DNA of 64,000 nt from Actinoplanes philippinensis (GCF_900113015.1 NZ_FONV01000008.1:1-64000), one strand, 5' to 3'. Positions 42,392 through 51,564 are shown, counted from the first letter of the stretch. Made by a program: numbers and translations. Notes: generated by a model from the sequence alone, not told the origin.

Positions 42392-43420
42392 GTGCACCCG
42401 GAGGAACTCGTCACAGGCATGGTCTACGGTCGGCACGTGCTTGAAGAGCCCGTCCCGCCGCCTCCGGACGCAGGCGACGCCGTCCCGGTCGTCGTGTCCG
42501 CCGGCGTGGAGATCGAGACCAGCGGATTCACCGTCCGGCTGGACAACTTCACCGGCCCGTTCGACCTGTTGCTGCAGCTGATCGGCAAGCACAAGCTGGA
42601 CGTCACCGAGATCGCGCTGCATCAGGTCACCGACGACTTCATCGCCTACATCAGGGCCATGGGCGACGACTGGGATCTCGGCGAGACCAGCGAGTTCCTG
42701 CTGGTCGCGGCGACCCTGCTGGACCTCAAGGCGGCCCGGCTGCTGCCCGCCGCCGAGGTGGAGGACGAGGAGGACCTGGCCCTGCTGGAGGCGCGTGACC
42801 TGCTGTTCGCCCGGCTCCTGCAGTACAAGGCGTTCAAGGAGGCCGCCGCGCACATCGCGGAGCTCGAGGCCACCGGGGCGCGTCGCTGGCCGCGGATGGT
42901 CACCCTCGAGCAGCGGTACGCGGACGCGCTCCCCGAGCTGGTGCTGGGCATCGGCCCGGAGCGCCTGCTGAAGCTGGCGCTGAAGAGTTTCCTGCCCAAG
43001 CCGGGGCCGCCGCAGGTCTCCATCGCGCACATCCACCAGGTGCGGGTCAGTGTCCGTGAGCATGCCAATCTGCTGCGTGATCGGCTGCGCCGGGCCGGGG
43101 TGGCCACGTTCAGCCTGCTCGTCGCCGACTGCGAGAACACGCTCGAGGTGGTGGCCCGGTTCCTGGCCCTGCTGGAGCTCTACCGCGAAGGGCTGATCGA
43201 CTTCGAGCAACCGGTCTCCCTCGACGAGCTGACCGTCCGGTGGATCGGCGGCGACAGCGACGTCGAGCTGGACGTCGACGACTACGAGGGCAGCAAACCG
43301 GCCGAGGACGACACCGGTTCGGACGATCCCGCGGCCGCGCGGCTTGACTCGGACGCCGCTGATGGCGATCTTGGCACGGGTGACGACGAGGCCCCGGCGG
43401 CCGTGGAGGAGACATCGTGA
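42392..43420 (+). CDS. scpA: Segregation and condensation protein A, kleisin (342 aa)
   Basis: The kleisin subunit of the SMC-ScpAB condensin. FTVRLDNFTGPFDLLLQLIGKHKLDVTEI (~43-73) is the diagnostic N-terminal SMC-neck binding region. A helical middle follows, then the C-terminal winged helix VATFSLLVADCENTLEVVARFLALLELYREGLI (~235-268). A ~70-residue acidic, Asp/Glu/Ala-rich tail follows, longer than in most ScpA. GTG 42392 has GGAAG upstream; an ATG at 42419 is possible. The stop overlaps scpB by 4 nt. Confidence 0.95.
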   Translation: MHPEELVTGMVYGRHVLEEPVPPPPDAGDAVPVVVSAGVEIETSGFTVRLDNFTGPFDLLLQLIGKHKLDVTEIALHQVTDDFIAYIRAMGDDWDLGETSEFLLVAATLLDLKAARLLPAAEVEDEEDLALLEARDLLFARLLQYKAFKEAAAHIAELEATGARRWPRMVTLEQRYADALPELVLGIGPERLLKLALKSFLPKPGPPQVSIAHIHQVRVSVREHANLLRDRLRRAGVATFSLLVADCENTLEVVARFLALLELYREGLIDFEQPVSLDELTVRWIGGDSDVELDVDDYEGSKPAEDDTGSDDPAAARLDSDAADGDLGTGDDEAPAAVEETS

Positions 43421-44553
43421 GCAGCGAGGAGCGTCCGGAGTCGCTGGCCGCCCAGGCGGCGGCGTGGGTGCCGCCGTGGGAGCGGCGACGGGAGCCCGAT
43501 CGCGAGTACCAGGCCGAGGCGGAGGCGGCTGCCGAGGCCGGCTTCGAGCCCGAGCCGCTTGCTGAGGCCGGGCCGGTCGCCGAGCCCGGGGCGCTCGCCG
43601 AGCCCGGGGCGCTCGCCGAGCCCGGGGCGCTCGCCGAGCCCGGGGCGGTCGCTGACGTTGAGCCGGTGATCGGGGCGGAGCCCGCAGCCGAGCCCGAGGT
43701 GGCGCCGGTGGCCGCGGTCGCGACGGAGCCCGAGGATCAGGTCGAGGCCGGGGTGGCGCCGGTGGCCTCGATCATCACCGAGCCCGAGGATCAGGTCGAG
43801 GTCGGGGCTGAAGCTGAGGTGGCGGCGGAGCCTATGGCGGCGGAGCCTGTGGCGGCGGTGGCCGGGACCGAGCCGGAGATCACACGGGGGGAGCCGGAGC
43901 CCGAGCCGGTCGTGGTGGCCACGGTGCCGGCACAGCCGCGGAGGCCGCGGGGCGACGTTCCCGCGGTCGCCGACAGCGTCGCCCGTACCCCCGCCGGCGT
44001 GCTGATGGACGACGCCGAGCTGGCCGCCGCTCTCGAATCGATCATGCTGGTCGTCGACGAGCCGGTGGGCGAGTTGCAGCTGGCGCAGGTCATGGAGCAG
44101 CCGGTGGAGCGGATCGCGCGGACGCTGGAGAACGTGTCGGCGCGGTACACGGCGGCCGGTCACGGGATCGACCTGCGGCGGGTGGCCGGCGGCTGGCGGC
44201 TCTACACCCGCCCGGAGTACGCGGCGTACGTCGAGCGGTTCGTTCTCGACGGCCAGTCGGTGCGGCTCACCCAGGCCGCCCTGGAGACACTCGCCGTGGT
44301 CGCCTACAAACAGCCGGTCACCCGATCCCGCATCTCGGCCATCCGCGGTGTGAACTGTGACGGGGTCATGCGTACGCTGGTCACTCGCGGCCTGATCGAG
44401 GAGGTCGGCACCGAGCCGGAAACCGGGGCATACCTGTACCGGACGACGCCGTTGTTCCTCGAGAAGCTGGGCCTCAACTCGGTCGACCAGCTGCCGCCGC
44501 TCGCCCCGTTCCTGCCCGACGATGTGGAAGAAGTGCTCGATGCCTCAGGCTGA
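43417..44553 (+). CDS. scpB: Segregation and condensation protein B with long N-terminal extension (378 aa)
   Basis: The winged-helix partner of ScpA. The conserved core is residues ~195-360: LAAALESIMLVVDEPVGELQL, GGWRLYTRPEYAAYVERF, LTQAALETLAVVAYKQPVTR and ISAIRGVNCDGVMRTL. Residues 1-190 are a disordered Glu/Pro/Ala-rich extension with repeated ALAEPG units. Most ScpB proteins are ~200 residues, so the extension nearly doubles the length. GTG 43417 overlaps the scpA stop. rluB starts before the scpB stop. Confidence 0.94.
   Translation: MSSEERPESLAAQAAAWVPPWERRREPDREYQAEAEAAAEAGFEPEPLAEAGPVAEPGALAEPGALAEPGALAEPGAVADVEPVIGAEPAAEPEVAPVAAVATEPEDQVEAGVAPVASIITEPEDQVEVGAEAEVAAEPMAAEPVAAVAGTEPEITRGEPEPEPVVVATVPAQPRRPRGDVPAVADSVARTPAGVLMDDAELAAALESIMLVVDEPVGELQLAQVMEQPVERIARTLENVSARYTAAGHGIDLRRVAGGWRLYTRPEYAAYVERFVLDGQSVRLTQAALETLAVVAYKQPVTRSRISAIRGVNCDGVMRTLVTRGLIEEVGTEPETGAYLYRTTPLFLEKLGLNSVDQLPPLAPFLPDDVEEVLDASG
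43579..43650 (+). repeat. 18-bp tandem repeat in scpB
   Basis: Four copies of GCCGAGCCCGGGGCGCTC starting at 43579, 43597, 43615 and 43633. The first three are identical and the fourth has one change (GGTC). Each encodes AEPGAL/V, lengthening the disordered linker in frame. Confidence 0.93.
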
Positions 44554-45277
44554 CACCGCCGAACGCCTCCAGAAAGTCCTGGCGGCGGCCGGTGTTGGAT
44601 CCCGGCGCGCCTGCGAAGACCTGATCTTCCGGCGGCGCGTCACCGTCAACGGCCGGGTCGCCAAACTCGGCGACAAGGTCGACCCCGCCACGGCGGAGAT
44701 CCACGTCGACGGGCAGCGGGTGATCACCAACACCAAGCTCGTCTACGTGGCGCTGAACAAGCCGCGCGGCGTCGTCTCCAGCCTCGACGACGAGAAGGGC
44801 CGCACCGAGCTGGCCGACTTCCTCGGCGCTAACTTCGAGCAGCGGCTGTTCCACGTGGGCCGGCTCGACGCCGACTCCGAGGGGCTGCTGCTGTTCACCA
44901 ACGACGGCGGGCTCGCGCACAAGCTGATGCACCCGTCATATGAGATCAACAAGACCTACCTGGCCGAGGTGGTCGGCCCGCTGCCGCGCAGTGTCGGCCG
45001 GGCCCTGCAGGCCGGTGTCGAGCTGGAGGACGGCCCGGCCAAGGTCGACTCGTTCCGGCTGGTCGACGCGATCGGCAAGACCGCGCAGGTGGAGATCGTG
45101 CTGCACGAGGGCCGCAAGCACATCGTCCGGCGGATGATGGACGCCGTCGGCCACCCGGTGACCCGGCTGATCCGGACCGCGGTCGGCCCGATCCGCCTCG
45201 GCGACCTGCGGCCCGGTGGTTTCCGGCACCTGTCGGCGGCCGAGGTCGCGGCGCTGTTCAAGGCCGTCGGCGACTGA
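44540..45277 (+). CDS. rluB: 23S rRNA pseudouridine synthase RluB (245 aa)
   Basis: Converts a uridine in 23S rRNA helix 90-92 to pseudouridine. The N-terminal S4 domain is RLQKVLAAAGVGSRRACEDLI. ALNKPRGVVSS precedes the catalytic motif GRLDADSEGLLLFTNDG, with D110 as the nucleophile. The C-terminal LHEGRKHIVRRMMDAVGHPV matches the family. ATG 44540 overlaps the end of scpB. scpA-scpB-rluB is the conserved order (Rv1709-Rv1711). Confidence 0.96.
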   Translation: MPQADTAERLQKVLAAAGVGSRRACEDLIFRRRVTVNGRVAKLGDKVDPATAEIHVDGQRVITNTKLVYVALNKPRGVVSSLDDEKGRTELADFLGANFEQRLFHVGRLDADSEGLLLFTNDGGLAHKLMHPSYEINKTYLAEVVGPLPRSVGRALQAGVELEDGPAKVDSFRLVDAIGKTAQVEIVLHEGRKHIVRRMMDAVGHPVTRLIRTAVGPIRLGDLRPGGFRHLSAAEVAALFKAVGD

Positions 45278-45302
45278 TGTCCGGCGCGGAGCCCTGCCGG
45301 CC

Positions 45303-46292
45303 TCAGTAGGTGCGGTCGAGCAGGGCCTCCGCGGCGGTCTCCGCGTCGAAGACCGCCTTCTCGGACGGGATCCGTTTCGGCACGCGCCCGCCGTGGAACA
45401 GGTCGACGACCACCGACATGAGTGGCTCGCCGATCTCCGGGCTGCATTCGATCACATAGGTGAGTTTGCCGTCGGCGAGGCCCTGAAGCGCCGCTTTCGT
45501 GCCGTCGACGGTGACGATTTTCGGCGCTGATCCCGGTTTCTTTCCGGCCGCTTCGAGAGCGATCACAGCGCCCAATCCCATGTCGTCGTTCTGTGCGAAG
45601 ACGGCGTCGATGCGCTTGTTGCGCTCCAGGAGCTCGCGCATGGCGGCCTTGCCGCCGTCCTTCGTCCAGTCGCCGGTCGCCTGGTCGACGATGTTGAGGC
45701 GGCCGGTCTTGGCGGCGGTCGCGGCGAAGCCCTCGGCCCGCAGCTTCGTCGGGGTGGCCCCGTTCGCGCCGAGGATCTCCACGACGTTCACCGTCCCGGT
45801 GGTGCCGGCGTAGTCGTTCTCCAGGTAGATGGCGGCCAGGTTGCCCTCGGAGGCGAACTCGGCGCCGATCGAGCTGGCCCACAGCGAGGTGTCCGTCTCG
45901 TCGATCAGCCGGTCGGTCAGCACCACCGGGATCCTCGCGTCGCGGGCCCGGCGCAGCACCTCGCCCCAGCCGGTCTCGACCACCGGGGCGAACGCGATCA
46001 CGCTGACGCGGGCGTCGATGAACGAGTGGACGTCGGCGATCTGCTTCTTCGGGTCGCCCCCGGCGTCCTTGAAGTTCAGGTCGATCCGGTTGCGCACGGC
46101 CGCCTTCCGGATCGAGGCGGTGTTCGCCCGGCGCCAGCCGCCCTCCGCGCCGACCTGGGAGAAGCCGAGGACGATCGGGCCCTTCGGGGGGTTGCGCAGG
46201 TCCACACCGCCGGGCTCCTCGTCCTTGCCGCAGCCCGCCAGCAGCGAGCCGAGGCCCGCCGCGGTCAAGGTCACGAAAGAACGTCTGTGCAT
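45303..46292 (-). CDS. Sugar-binding ABC-type lipoprotein, orphan (329 aa)
   Basis: A periplasmic-binding-protein type 1 domain. The twin-Arg-like MHRRSFVTLTAAGLGSLLAGC ends in a lipobox (LAGC, Cys21), so it is a surface lipoprotein. GFSQVGAEGGWRRANTASIR and FAPVVETGWGEVLRRARDARIPVVLTDR match galactofuranose/ribose-binding proteins of the YtfQ group. No ABC permease or ATPase lies beside it, so either transport genes are elsewhere or it serves as a sensor. It is convergent with rluB, 25 bp apart. Confidence 0.9.
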   Translation of the reverse strand: MHRRSFVTLTAAGLGSLLAGCGKDEEPGGVDLRNPPKGPIVLGFSQVGAEGGWRRANTASIRKAAVRNRIDLNFKDAGGDPKKQIADVHSFIDARVSVIAFAPVVETGWGEVLRRARDARIPVVLTDRLIDETDTSLWASSIGAEFASEGNLAAIYLENDYAGTTGTVNVVEILGANGATPTKLRAEGFAATAAKTGRLNIVDQATGDWTKDGGKAAMRELLERNKRIDAVFAQNDDMGLGAVIALEAAGKKPGSAPKIVTVDGTKAALQGLADGKLTYVIECSPEIGEPLMSVVVDLFHGGRVPKRIPSEKAVFDAETAAEALLDRTY

Positions 46293-46341
46293 GGCGGAGC
46301 CCCCGGCGGTATGAATTCAGATGATCAATTCACGGAACAAA

Positions 46342-46355
46342 TGTTGACGATAACA
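46342..46355. promoter_or_regulatory. Candidate operator upstream of the sugar-binding gene
   Basis: TGTT-GACGAT-AACA is an inverted repeat nested within a wider GGAAC ... GTTCC pairing (46334-46373). The 46293-46440 stretch is conspicuously AT-rich compared with its surroundings. It lies 50 bp before the gene start on the minus strand. Candidate only. Confidence 0.35.
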
Positions 46356-46483
46356 ACGTGGTTCTTGTCGTTCCACCCCGCTTATTGAATTGTCCGTCTT
46401 CACTGTTCGATCGCGCGAGTTCGGACTATTTCCACCGAAGTCGGCACGGTCTGCCGGCGACCCGGGCGATGACGGTGATCGAT

Positions 46484-47398
46484 TCAGGGCGCGTCATCGC
46501 CCAGCTGGGCCCGCACATCACGGGGCACCCGCACACCGCGCGTCCGCAGATCGGCGATGAACCGGGCGGCGAGCGGATCGGGCTCTCCCGGCGTCGCCGC
46601 GACCAGCCGGCGGGTCCATCGTGGCGAGAAGGAGCGGACCACGCCGGGAAAGCCGGCGCTGACGGCACTGACCGGGCTGATCGCGATCCCGAGGCCGGCC
46701 GCCGCGAGCTGGGGCGCCGCAGAGGTCACCGACGTTCTCACCACCGGCCTCAGGCGAACACCGGCCGCGCTGAGCGACCGGTCGAGCCAGTCGCTCAGGC
46801 TGTTGTCCGGCGCGAAGTGCACCAGGTCGGCGCCGTCGAGCTCGGCCAGGGTCACCGCTCCGGCCGCGGCCAGCCGATGACCTCGCGGCGCGGTCACCAC
46901 GATCTCCTCCTCGGCGAGAACCGTGGTGGTGAAACGGCCGTCCACCGGACCGGGCAGCACGAAGACGTCGATGGCCTCGCCGTCGGCGGGACCGAACAGG
47001 CCGTCGGGGCTGACCGCCTCCCGGATGCTGATCGCCACCCGCGGGTGATGCCGGTGCCAGGCGCGGATCACCGGCGCGAGCAACGGGACGGTCAGGCTCT
47101 GCGCGCAGGCCAGGCGCAGTGATCCGCCCTCCGCCTCACCCGTGGCCCGGGCCGAGCGCACCGCTGACGCGGCTGCGTCGATCGCCCGCCGCGCCTCCGC
47201 GAGGGCCGCGCGCCCGGCCGGGGTGAGCGTGACACCCCGTGCCTCCCGGCGCAGCAGGGCAGTGCGGGTCTCGCGCTCCAGCGCGGCGATCTGTTGTGAC
47301 ACCGCGGGCTGTGACGAGTGCAGCAGCCGGGCGGCATCGGTGATCGACCCGGTGTCCGCGACCGCCACCAGACACTCCAGGGCACGCAACGTAGCCAT
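46484..47398 (-). CDS. LysR-family regulator (304 aa)
   Basis: An N-terminal winged helix typical of LTTRs: LECLVAVADTGSITDAARLLHSSQPAVSQQIAALERE (~7-43). The C-terminal co-inducer domain (~90-300) is of periplasmic-binding type. It is divergent from the SDR gene with 108 bp between starts. The arrangement suggests it controls that gene and itself. In the gap, TTATC (47408-47412) and GATAA (47427-47431) form a loose inverted repeat that could be its site. Confidence 0.93.
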   Translation of the reverse strand: MATLRALECLVAVADTGSITDAARLLHSSQPAVSQQIAALERETRTALLRREARGVTLTPAGRAALAEARRAIDAAASAVRSARATGEAEGGSLRLACAQSLTVPLLAPVIRAWHRHHPRVAISIREAVSPDGLFGPADGEAIDVFVLPGPVDGRFTTTVLAEEEIVVTAPRGHRLAAAGAVTLAELDGADLVHFAPDNSLSDWLDRSLSAAGVRLRPVVRTSVTSAAPQLAAAGLGIAISPVSAVSAGFPGVVRSFSPRWTRRLVAATPGEPDPLAARFIADLRTRGVRVPRDVRAQLGDDAP

Positions 47399-47506
47399 TC
47401 GAAAATCTTATCGGAAGCAGTCGAAAGATAACTGTTCCGGAGGGAAGCCGGGGCGGCCGCCGATTGCTGGAACCAGGCGGAGATCGTCACGACCGAGGAG
47501 AACGAC

Positions 47507-48439
47507 ATGGCACAGACCTTCATCACCGGCGGTTCCGGCTTCATCGGCCGGCGACTGGTTCGCCGCCTGCTGGCCGACGGGCACGCGGTCCGGGTCCTCG
47601 TCCGCAGTGCCGCGTCCGCCGGCGTCGTGGCCGGGCTGGGCGCCGAGCCGGTGCACGGTGACCTGACCGATCCCGAGACGTGGCGCACCGGCGTGGAGGG
47701 CAGCGAGGTGCTGTTCCACCTGGCCGCGGAGACCGACATCACCGCTGACCGGGAGCGGCAGGAGCTGATCACGGTGGGTGGCACGCGGGCCGCGCTGCAG
47801 GCTGCCCGGCAGGCCGGAGTGGCCCGCTTCGTGCACTGCGGCAGCGAAGCGGCGCTCCTGGCCGGGACACCACTGGTCGACGTGGACGAGAGCGCGCCGC
47901 TGCGACCGGACTCCGAAGCCGCGTACTGCGCGACGAAAGCGCAGGCCGAGGCGTTGGTCCTGGCCGCGGACGGGCCGGGCTTCACCACCGTGTCGATCCG
48001 GCCGCGGTTCGTCTGGGGGCCGGAGAGCTCGCTCGTCGAGGGACTGGTGGATGCCGCCCGCAACGGCCGGTTCGCCTGGATCGACGGCGGCCGGCACCTC
48101 ACCGATGTCACGTTCGTCGACAACGCCGTCGAGGGACTCGTCCTCGGATGGCGGCACGGCCGGCCGGGTCAGGCCTACTTCGTCACCGACCAGCACCGCG
48201 TCAGCCTCCGCGACTTCCTGGAGGAGAACTTCGCGATCTACGGGGTGGACGCCGCCATCCCCGACATGGACGCCGGCACCGCGGCTGACGTGATCCCCGT
48301 ACCGGCACGGTGGTTCCTGGAGCAGACCTGCACGCTGCGTACCGACAAGGCCGTCACCGAACTCGGATATCAGGCGATCGTCACGCAGGCGGCCGGGCTG
48401 GACGCCGTGCGAGACAGGGTCGCCCGCGTCGCCGGCTGA
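47507..48439 (+). CDS. NAD-dependent epimerase/dehydratase, extended SDR (310 aa)
   Basis: A Rossmann protein with FITGGSGFIGRRLVRRLLADG (the GxxGxxG cofactor loop, ~5-25) and HLAAETD after the fourth strand. The catalytic Tyr-Lys pair is in EAAYCATKAQAEALV. The DVTFVDNAVEGLVLG segment is typical of 3-beta-hydroxysteroid dehydrogenase/isomerase-like and DFR-like SDRs. ATG 47507 follows GAGGAGAAC. It is divergent from LysR. Substrate unknown. Confidence 0.9.
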   Translation: MAQTFITGGSGFIGRRLVRRLLADGHAVRVLVRSAASAGVVAGLGAEPVHGDLTDPETWRTGVEGSEVLFHLAAETDITADRERQELITVGGTRAALQAARQAGVARFVHCGSEAALLAGTPLVDVDESAPLRPDSEAAYCATKAQAEALVLAADGPGFTTVSIRPRFVWGPESSLVEGLVDAARNGRFAWIDGGRHLTDVTFVDNAVEGLVLGWRHGRPGQAYFVTDQHRVSLRDFLEENFAIYGVDAAIPDMDAGTAADVIPVPARWFLEQTCTLRTDKAVTELGYQAIVTQAAGLDAVRDRVARVAG

Positions 48440-48447
48440 CCCCGCGC

Positions 48448-48473
48448 GCCGGGGCGGGAAACCCCGCCCCGGC
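48448..48473. terminator. Bidirectional terminator
   Basis: GCCGGGGCGGG (48448-48458) and CCCGCCCCGGC (48463-48473) form a perfect 11-bp stem with an AAAC loop. It sits between the convergent SDR and ABC permease genes. Confidence 0.85.
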
Positions 48474-48489
48474 GCCGGGACGGCCGGGG

Positions 48490-49785
48490 CTACGCCCGCA
48501 TGACGGTGGCGATCGGGATCCCGGCCGCGCGGACGGCCGGGACGAAACCGCCGAGCACCCCCGCGACCAGACCGGCGATCACCCCGGCCACCCCGGCGTC
48601 CCAGGGGAACTGCATGCCCTGCAGGAACGGCTGCGAGCTGCCGGCGAACGTCACCAGCGCCTTCATCCCGAGCACGCTCACCCCGATCGCCAGGGCCGCC
48701 GTGAGCAGGCCGGTGATCAGCGTCTCGGCCAGCACGATGCCGGCCAGCAGGGTACGTGGCGTGCCGACCGCCCGGCGCAGCGCGAACTCCTCGACCCGCT
48801 CGCCGACAGTGGCCAGGCCGACGTTGAGGATCCCGGCGACACCGATCAGCAGCACCAGGCCGGCCATCGCCAGGAAGACCAGCCGCATCAGGGCCAGCTC
48901 CTTCTCCTGGTCCGCACGGGAGTTGACGGTACGCACGATCGGCTCCACCCCGATCGCCCGCAACTTCGCCGACAGCACCTGCTCGACCGGGGTGCCCGCG
49001 GTCATCAGCACCCGGACCTCGCTGGAGTTCGGGTCGATCAGTTTGGCGGCCGGCACCCAGTGGCTCAGCTCGTCCAGCCGGACGTAGGCGCGCGGCTGCT
49101 GGTCGCCGTCGTCGACCACACCGACGAAGTGCGGGGTCATGTTCGCCGACGCGCCCGGCACGCGCATCTCGGCGGGCACCCGGTACTTCTCGAACCCGTA
49201 CGCCGCCGCCTTGTTCAGCACCAGGCTCGGGCTCAGTGAGGGCATCGTGGCGAAGTCGAGCCAGTCGCCCGACTGCGGACGGTACGGCCGGTACCGCCGG
49301 ACGTCGCCGGAGAGCGCGGTCAGCCGTACCTCGATGGCCTGGCCCTTCGGTGCGATCTCGGCGGCCGGCAACTCCCGGCAGCCTGTCTCGTCGCAGGTCA
49401 TCGGGGGTCCGGGGTCGCCCCACGAGCCGTCCAGCGGCACACCGCCCTCGTTGACCGGCCGCACCCCGGGCTCGCCGATGACCGCCTGCATGCCGGTCAT
49501 CGCCACCGCGTCCGGACGGCCGGCGACGGTGGCCGTGACGACCTGGCCCAGCTGCGGCGACGTGCCGCCGACGTCCATCACCACGGTGCCGTCCAAGCCC
49601 TCGAAGAGCTCCATGTCGGCGAGCAGGGCACGCTCGGCGATGCTGGCGCCGGCCTGCACCACGACGACGGCGAGCACGCCGAGGAAGAGGCTGACCATCG
49701 ACAGCAGGGTCCGGGTCTTGCGCGACCGGATCCCCTGCAGCCCGATGATCAGCGCGGACCGGGCCCGCCCGGAGAACCGGATCAT
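48490..49785 (-). CDS. MacB/FtsX-type ABC transporter permease (431 aa)
   Basis: Layout of the MacB superfamily: one N-terminal helix (~22-46, TLLSMVSLFLGVLAVVVVQ), a ~230-residue extracytoplasmic domain, then three C-terminal helices (~305-425). GERVEEFALRRAVGTPRTLL is the conserved cytoplasmic coupling segment of these permeases. Such systems couple ATP hydrolysis in the cytoplasm to periplasmic movement. The start overlaps the ATPase stop by 4 nt; the third gene upstream encodes an adaptor-like lipoprotein. Confidence 0.93.
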   Translation of the reverse strand: MIRFSGRARSALIIGLQGIRSRKTRTLLSMVSLFLGVLAVVVVQAGASIAERALLADMELFEGLDGTVVMDVGGTSPQLGQVVTATVAGRPDAVAMTGMQAVIGEPGVRPVNEGGVPLDGSWGDPGPPMTCDETGCRELPAAEIAPKGQAIEVRLTALSGDVRRYRPYRPQSGDWLDFATMPSLSPSLVLNKAAAYGFEKYRVPAEMRVPGASANMTPHFVGVVDDGDQQPRAYVRLDELSHWVPAAKLIDPNSSEVRVLMTAGTPVEQVLSAKLRAIGVEPIVRTVNSRADQEKELALMRLVFLAMAGLVLLIGVAGILNVGLATVGERVEEFALRRAVGTPRTLLAGIVLAETLITGLLTAALAIGVSVLGMKALVTFAGSSQPFLQGMQFPWDAGVAGVIAGLVAGVLGGFVPAVRAAGIPIATVMRA

Positions 49786-50474
49786 GCCGGGACCCGCTGT
49801 TCGGTCAGCACGCCCGCGTCCAGGTGCAGGATGCGGCCCATCCGGGCGGCGTGGTCGCGGTCGTGGGTGACCAGGATCAGCGCGCAGCCACGGGACGTGA
49901 CCGACTGCAGGGCGTCGATCACCAGCGCGCCGGTCTCGGTGTCCAGCGCGCCGGTCGGCTCGTCGGCGAGCAGGATCCGCGGCTCCCGGACCAGGGCGCG
50001 GGCGATCGCCACCCGCTGCTGTTCGCCGCCGGACATCCGGGCCGGCCGGTTCTTCGCCAGATGCGCGATGCCGACCTGTTCGAGCGCCTGCATCACCCGG
50101 GCCTTGCGCTGCCGGCGCGGCAGCCAGCCCTGGCCGTTGACCAGCGCCATCGCCACGTTCTGCGCCGCGGTCAGGTGTTTGAGCAGGAAGAACCGCTGGA
50201 AGACGAACCCGAAGTGGGAGCTGCGCAGCTTCGCGGCCCTGCGCTCCGGCAGCCGGCTGATGTCGTCCCCGGACAGCAGATAGGTGCCCTGGTCCGGCCG
50301 GTCGAAGAGGCCGAGCACGCTGAGCAGGGTGCTCTTGCCGGAGCCGGAGCGGCCGACGATGGCGAGGCTCTCCCCGGCGTGCACGTCGAGGCTCACCCCG
50401 TCCAGGATGGTCCGCGGCTGTTCCTGTCCCTTGAGGACCTTGGTGATCCCGGTGAGCTGGATCAGCGCGGTCAC
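49782..50474 (-). CDS. ABC transporter ATP-binding protein, MacB/LolD type (230 aa)
   Basis: Walker A GRSGSGKST, Q-loop FVFQRFFLL, signature MSGGEQQRVAIARAL, Walker B ILLADEPTGALD and the H-loop VTHDRD are all present. TGALDTETG is typical of the MacB/LolD/FtsE group. GTG 50474 overlaps the adaptor stop, and its own stop overlaps the permease start, so all three genes are translationally coupled. It powers the permease. Confidence 0.95.
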   Translation of the reverse strand: MTALIQLTGITKVLKGQEQPRTILDGVSLDVHAGESLAIVGRSGSGKSTLLSVLGLFDRPDQGTYLLSGDDISRLPERRAAKLRSSHFGFVFQRFFLLKHLTAAQNVAMALVNGQGWLPRRQRKARVMQALEQVGIAHLAKNRPARMSGGEQQRVAIARALVREPRILLADEPTGALDTETGALVIDALQSVTSRGCALILVTHDRDHAARMGRILHLDAGVLTEQRVPA

Positions 50475-51451
50475 CCGGTCACCTCGCCGGCCTCCGGGGC
50501 GGGCAGGTTCGGCCCCGGGACGGCGATGGTCTCCTTGCCGGTCAGGCCTTTCTTGATCTCGACGACCTTGCCGTCCGAGATGCCCAGCACCACGTCGACC
50601 GTCCGGCGCTGCTTGTCCTCGCCGACGATGTCGACCTTGCCCTTGCCCTGGAGCCCGGCGACCGCCTCGACCGGGAGCACCATGACGTCCTCGGCCCGGC
50701 CGGTGATCACGTCGAGGGTGACGTCCGAGCCGTTGATCAGCCGTACCTTCTCCGGCGCGGCGCAGACCAGCCGCAGACCGGTCGCCTCGGAGCCCTCCGG
50801 CGCGGCGGGCGGCGCCTTGGTCTCGGTGCCGGCCGGGGGCGCGGCCGACGGGTTCACCGCGGGCGGTTTGGTGGCCACCGGCTCCGGCTCCGGGAAGGTG
50901 CCGGCCGGCAGCGCCGCGATGGTGCCCACCGGCTCGCAGTCGAACGGGCCGGGGCCGTTCTTGATCTGCGCCTTGATCTGCTTGACCGAGCCGGAGATCC
51001 GGTACGCCTGAGCGCTGTCGATGTCGGCCGTGATGCCGTAGCCGACGTGCCGGGCGGACACCACCGGCATGCCCTTGGCCACCGGGGAACGGTCGTCCAT
51101 CAGCCGGCCCGCCATGATCGCGCCCTCCGGCACGTACACCTTGCGCGGGGTGTCGCCGTCCCAGACCGTCGCCACCCAGGTGTCCCGGCTGACCGCGACC
51201 GTGGTCGGCTGGCGCTCGGTGAACCGCAGCTCGCCCTCGGCGGGCGCCACGATGCCGAAGACCGGGTTGATGCTCACCTTGCCGGTCAGGCTGATCTGGT
51301 TGGTCAGGTCCTGCCGGGACGGCTGCACGGTGGTGAGCACGGTGCCCCGGCTCTCCAGCTCGGGTGTCCGGGCGGTGTCGCCGTCGGACGTACACCCACT
51401 GAGGACCAGCGCGACGGCCGAGGCGGCCATCACACCCCCACGTCTCTTCAC
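50471..51451 (-). CDS. Membrane-fusion-like adaptor lipoprotein (326 aa)
   Basis: Starts MKRRGGVMAASAVALVLSGC with a lipobox (LSGC). The domain following TVQPSRQDLTNQISLTGKVS and GIVAPAEGELRFT resembles the barrel part of efflux adaptors (HlyD/MacA). A Pro/Ala-rich insert (~190-230) is followed by KVRLINGSDVTLDVITGRAEDVMVLPVEAV and RTVDVVLGISDGKVVEIKKGL, the usual MacA-type C-terminal domains. In a Gram-positive it would act outside the membrane. It is the first gene of the operon; substrate unknown (peptide or drug export inferred). Confidence 0.87.
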   Translation of the reverse strand: MKRRGGVMAASAVALVLSGCTSDGDTARTPELESRGTVLTTVQPSRQDLTNQISLTGKVSINPVFGIVAPAEGELRFTERQPTTVAVSRDTWVATVWDGDTPRKVYVPEGAIMAGRLMDDRSPVAKGMPVVSARHVGYGITADIDSAQAYRISGSVKQIKAQIKNGPGPFDCEPVGTIAALPAGTFPEPEPVATKPPAVNPSAAPPAGTETKAPPAAPEGSEATGLRLVCAAPEKVRLINGSDVTLDVITGRAEDVMVLPVEAVAGLQGKGKVDIVGEDKQRRTVDVVLGISDGKVVEIKKGLTGKETIAVPGPNLPAPEAGEVTG

Positions 51452-51564
51452 TCGGTACCCCGTTCAGCTTCGACAAGCGGACATACCGGCATCGAAGGTG
51501 GTGCCTGTGAGCCGGCGCGGCAGAACGGTACCGTATGGTCGCCACCGGCGAACGGGGGCCGGGC

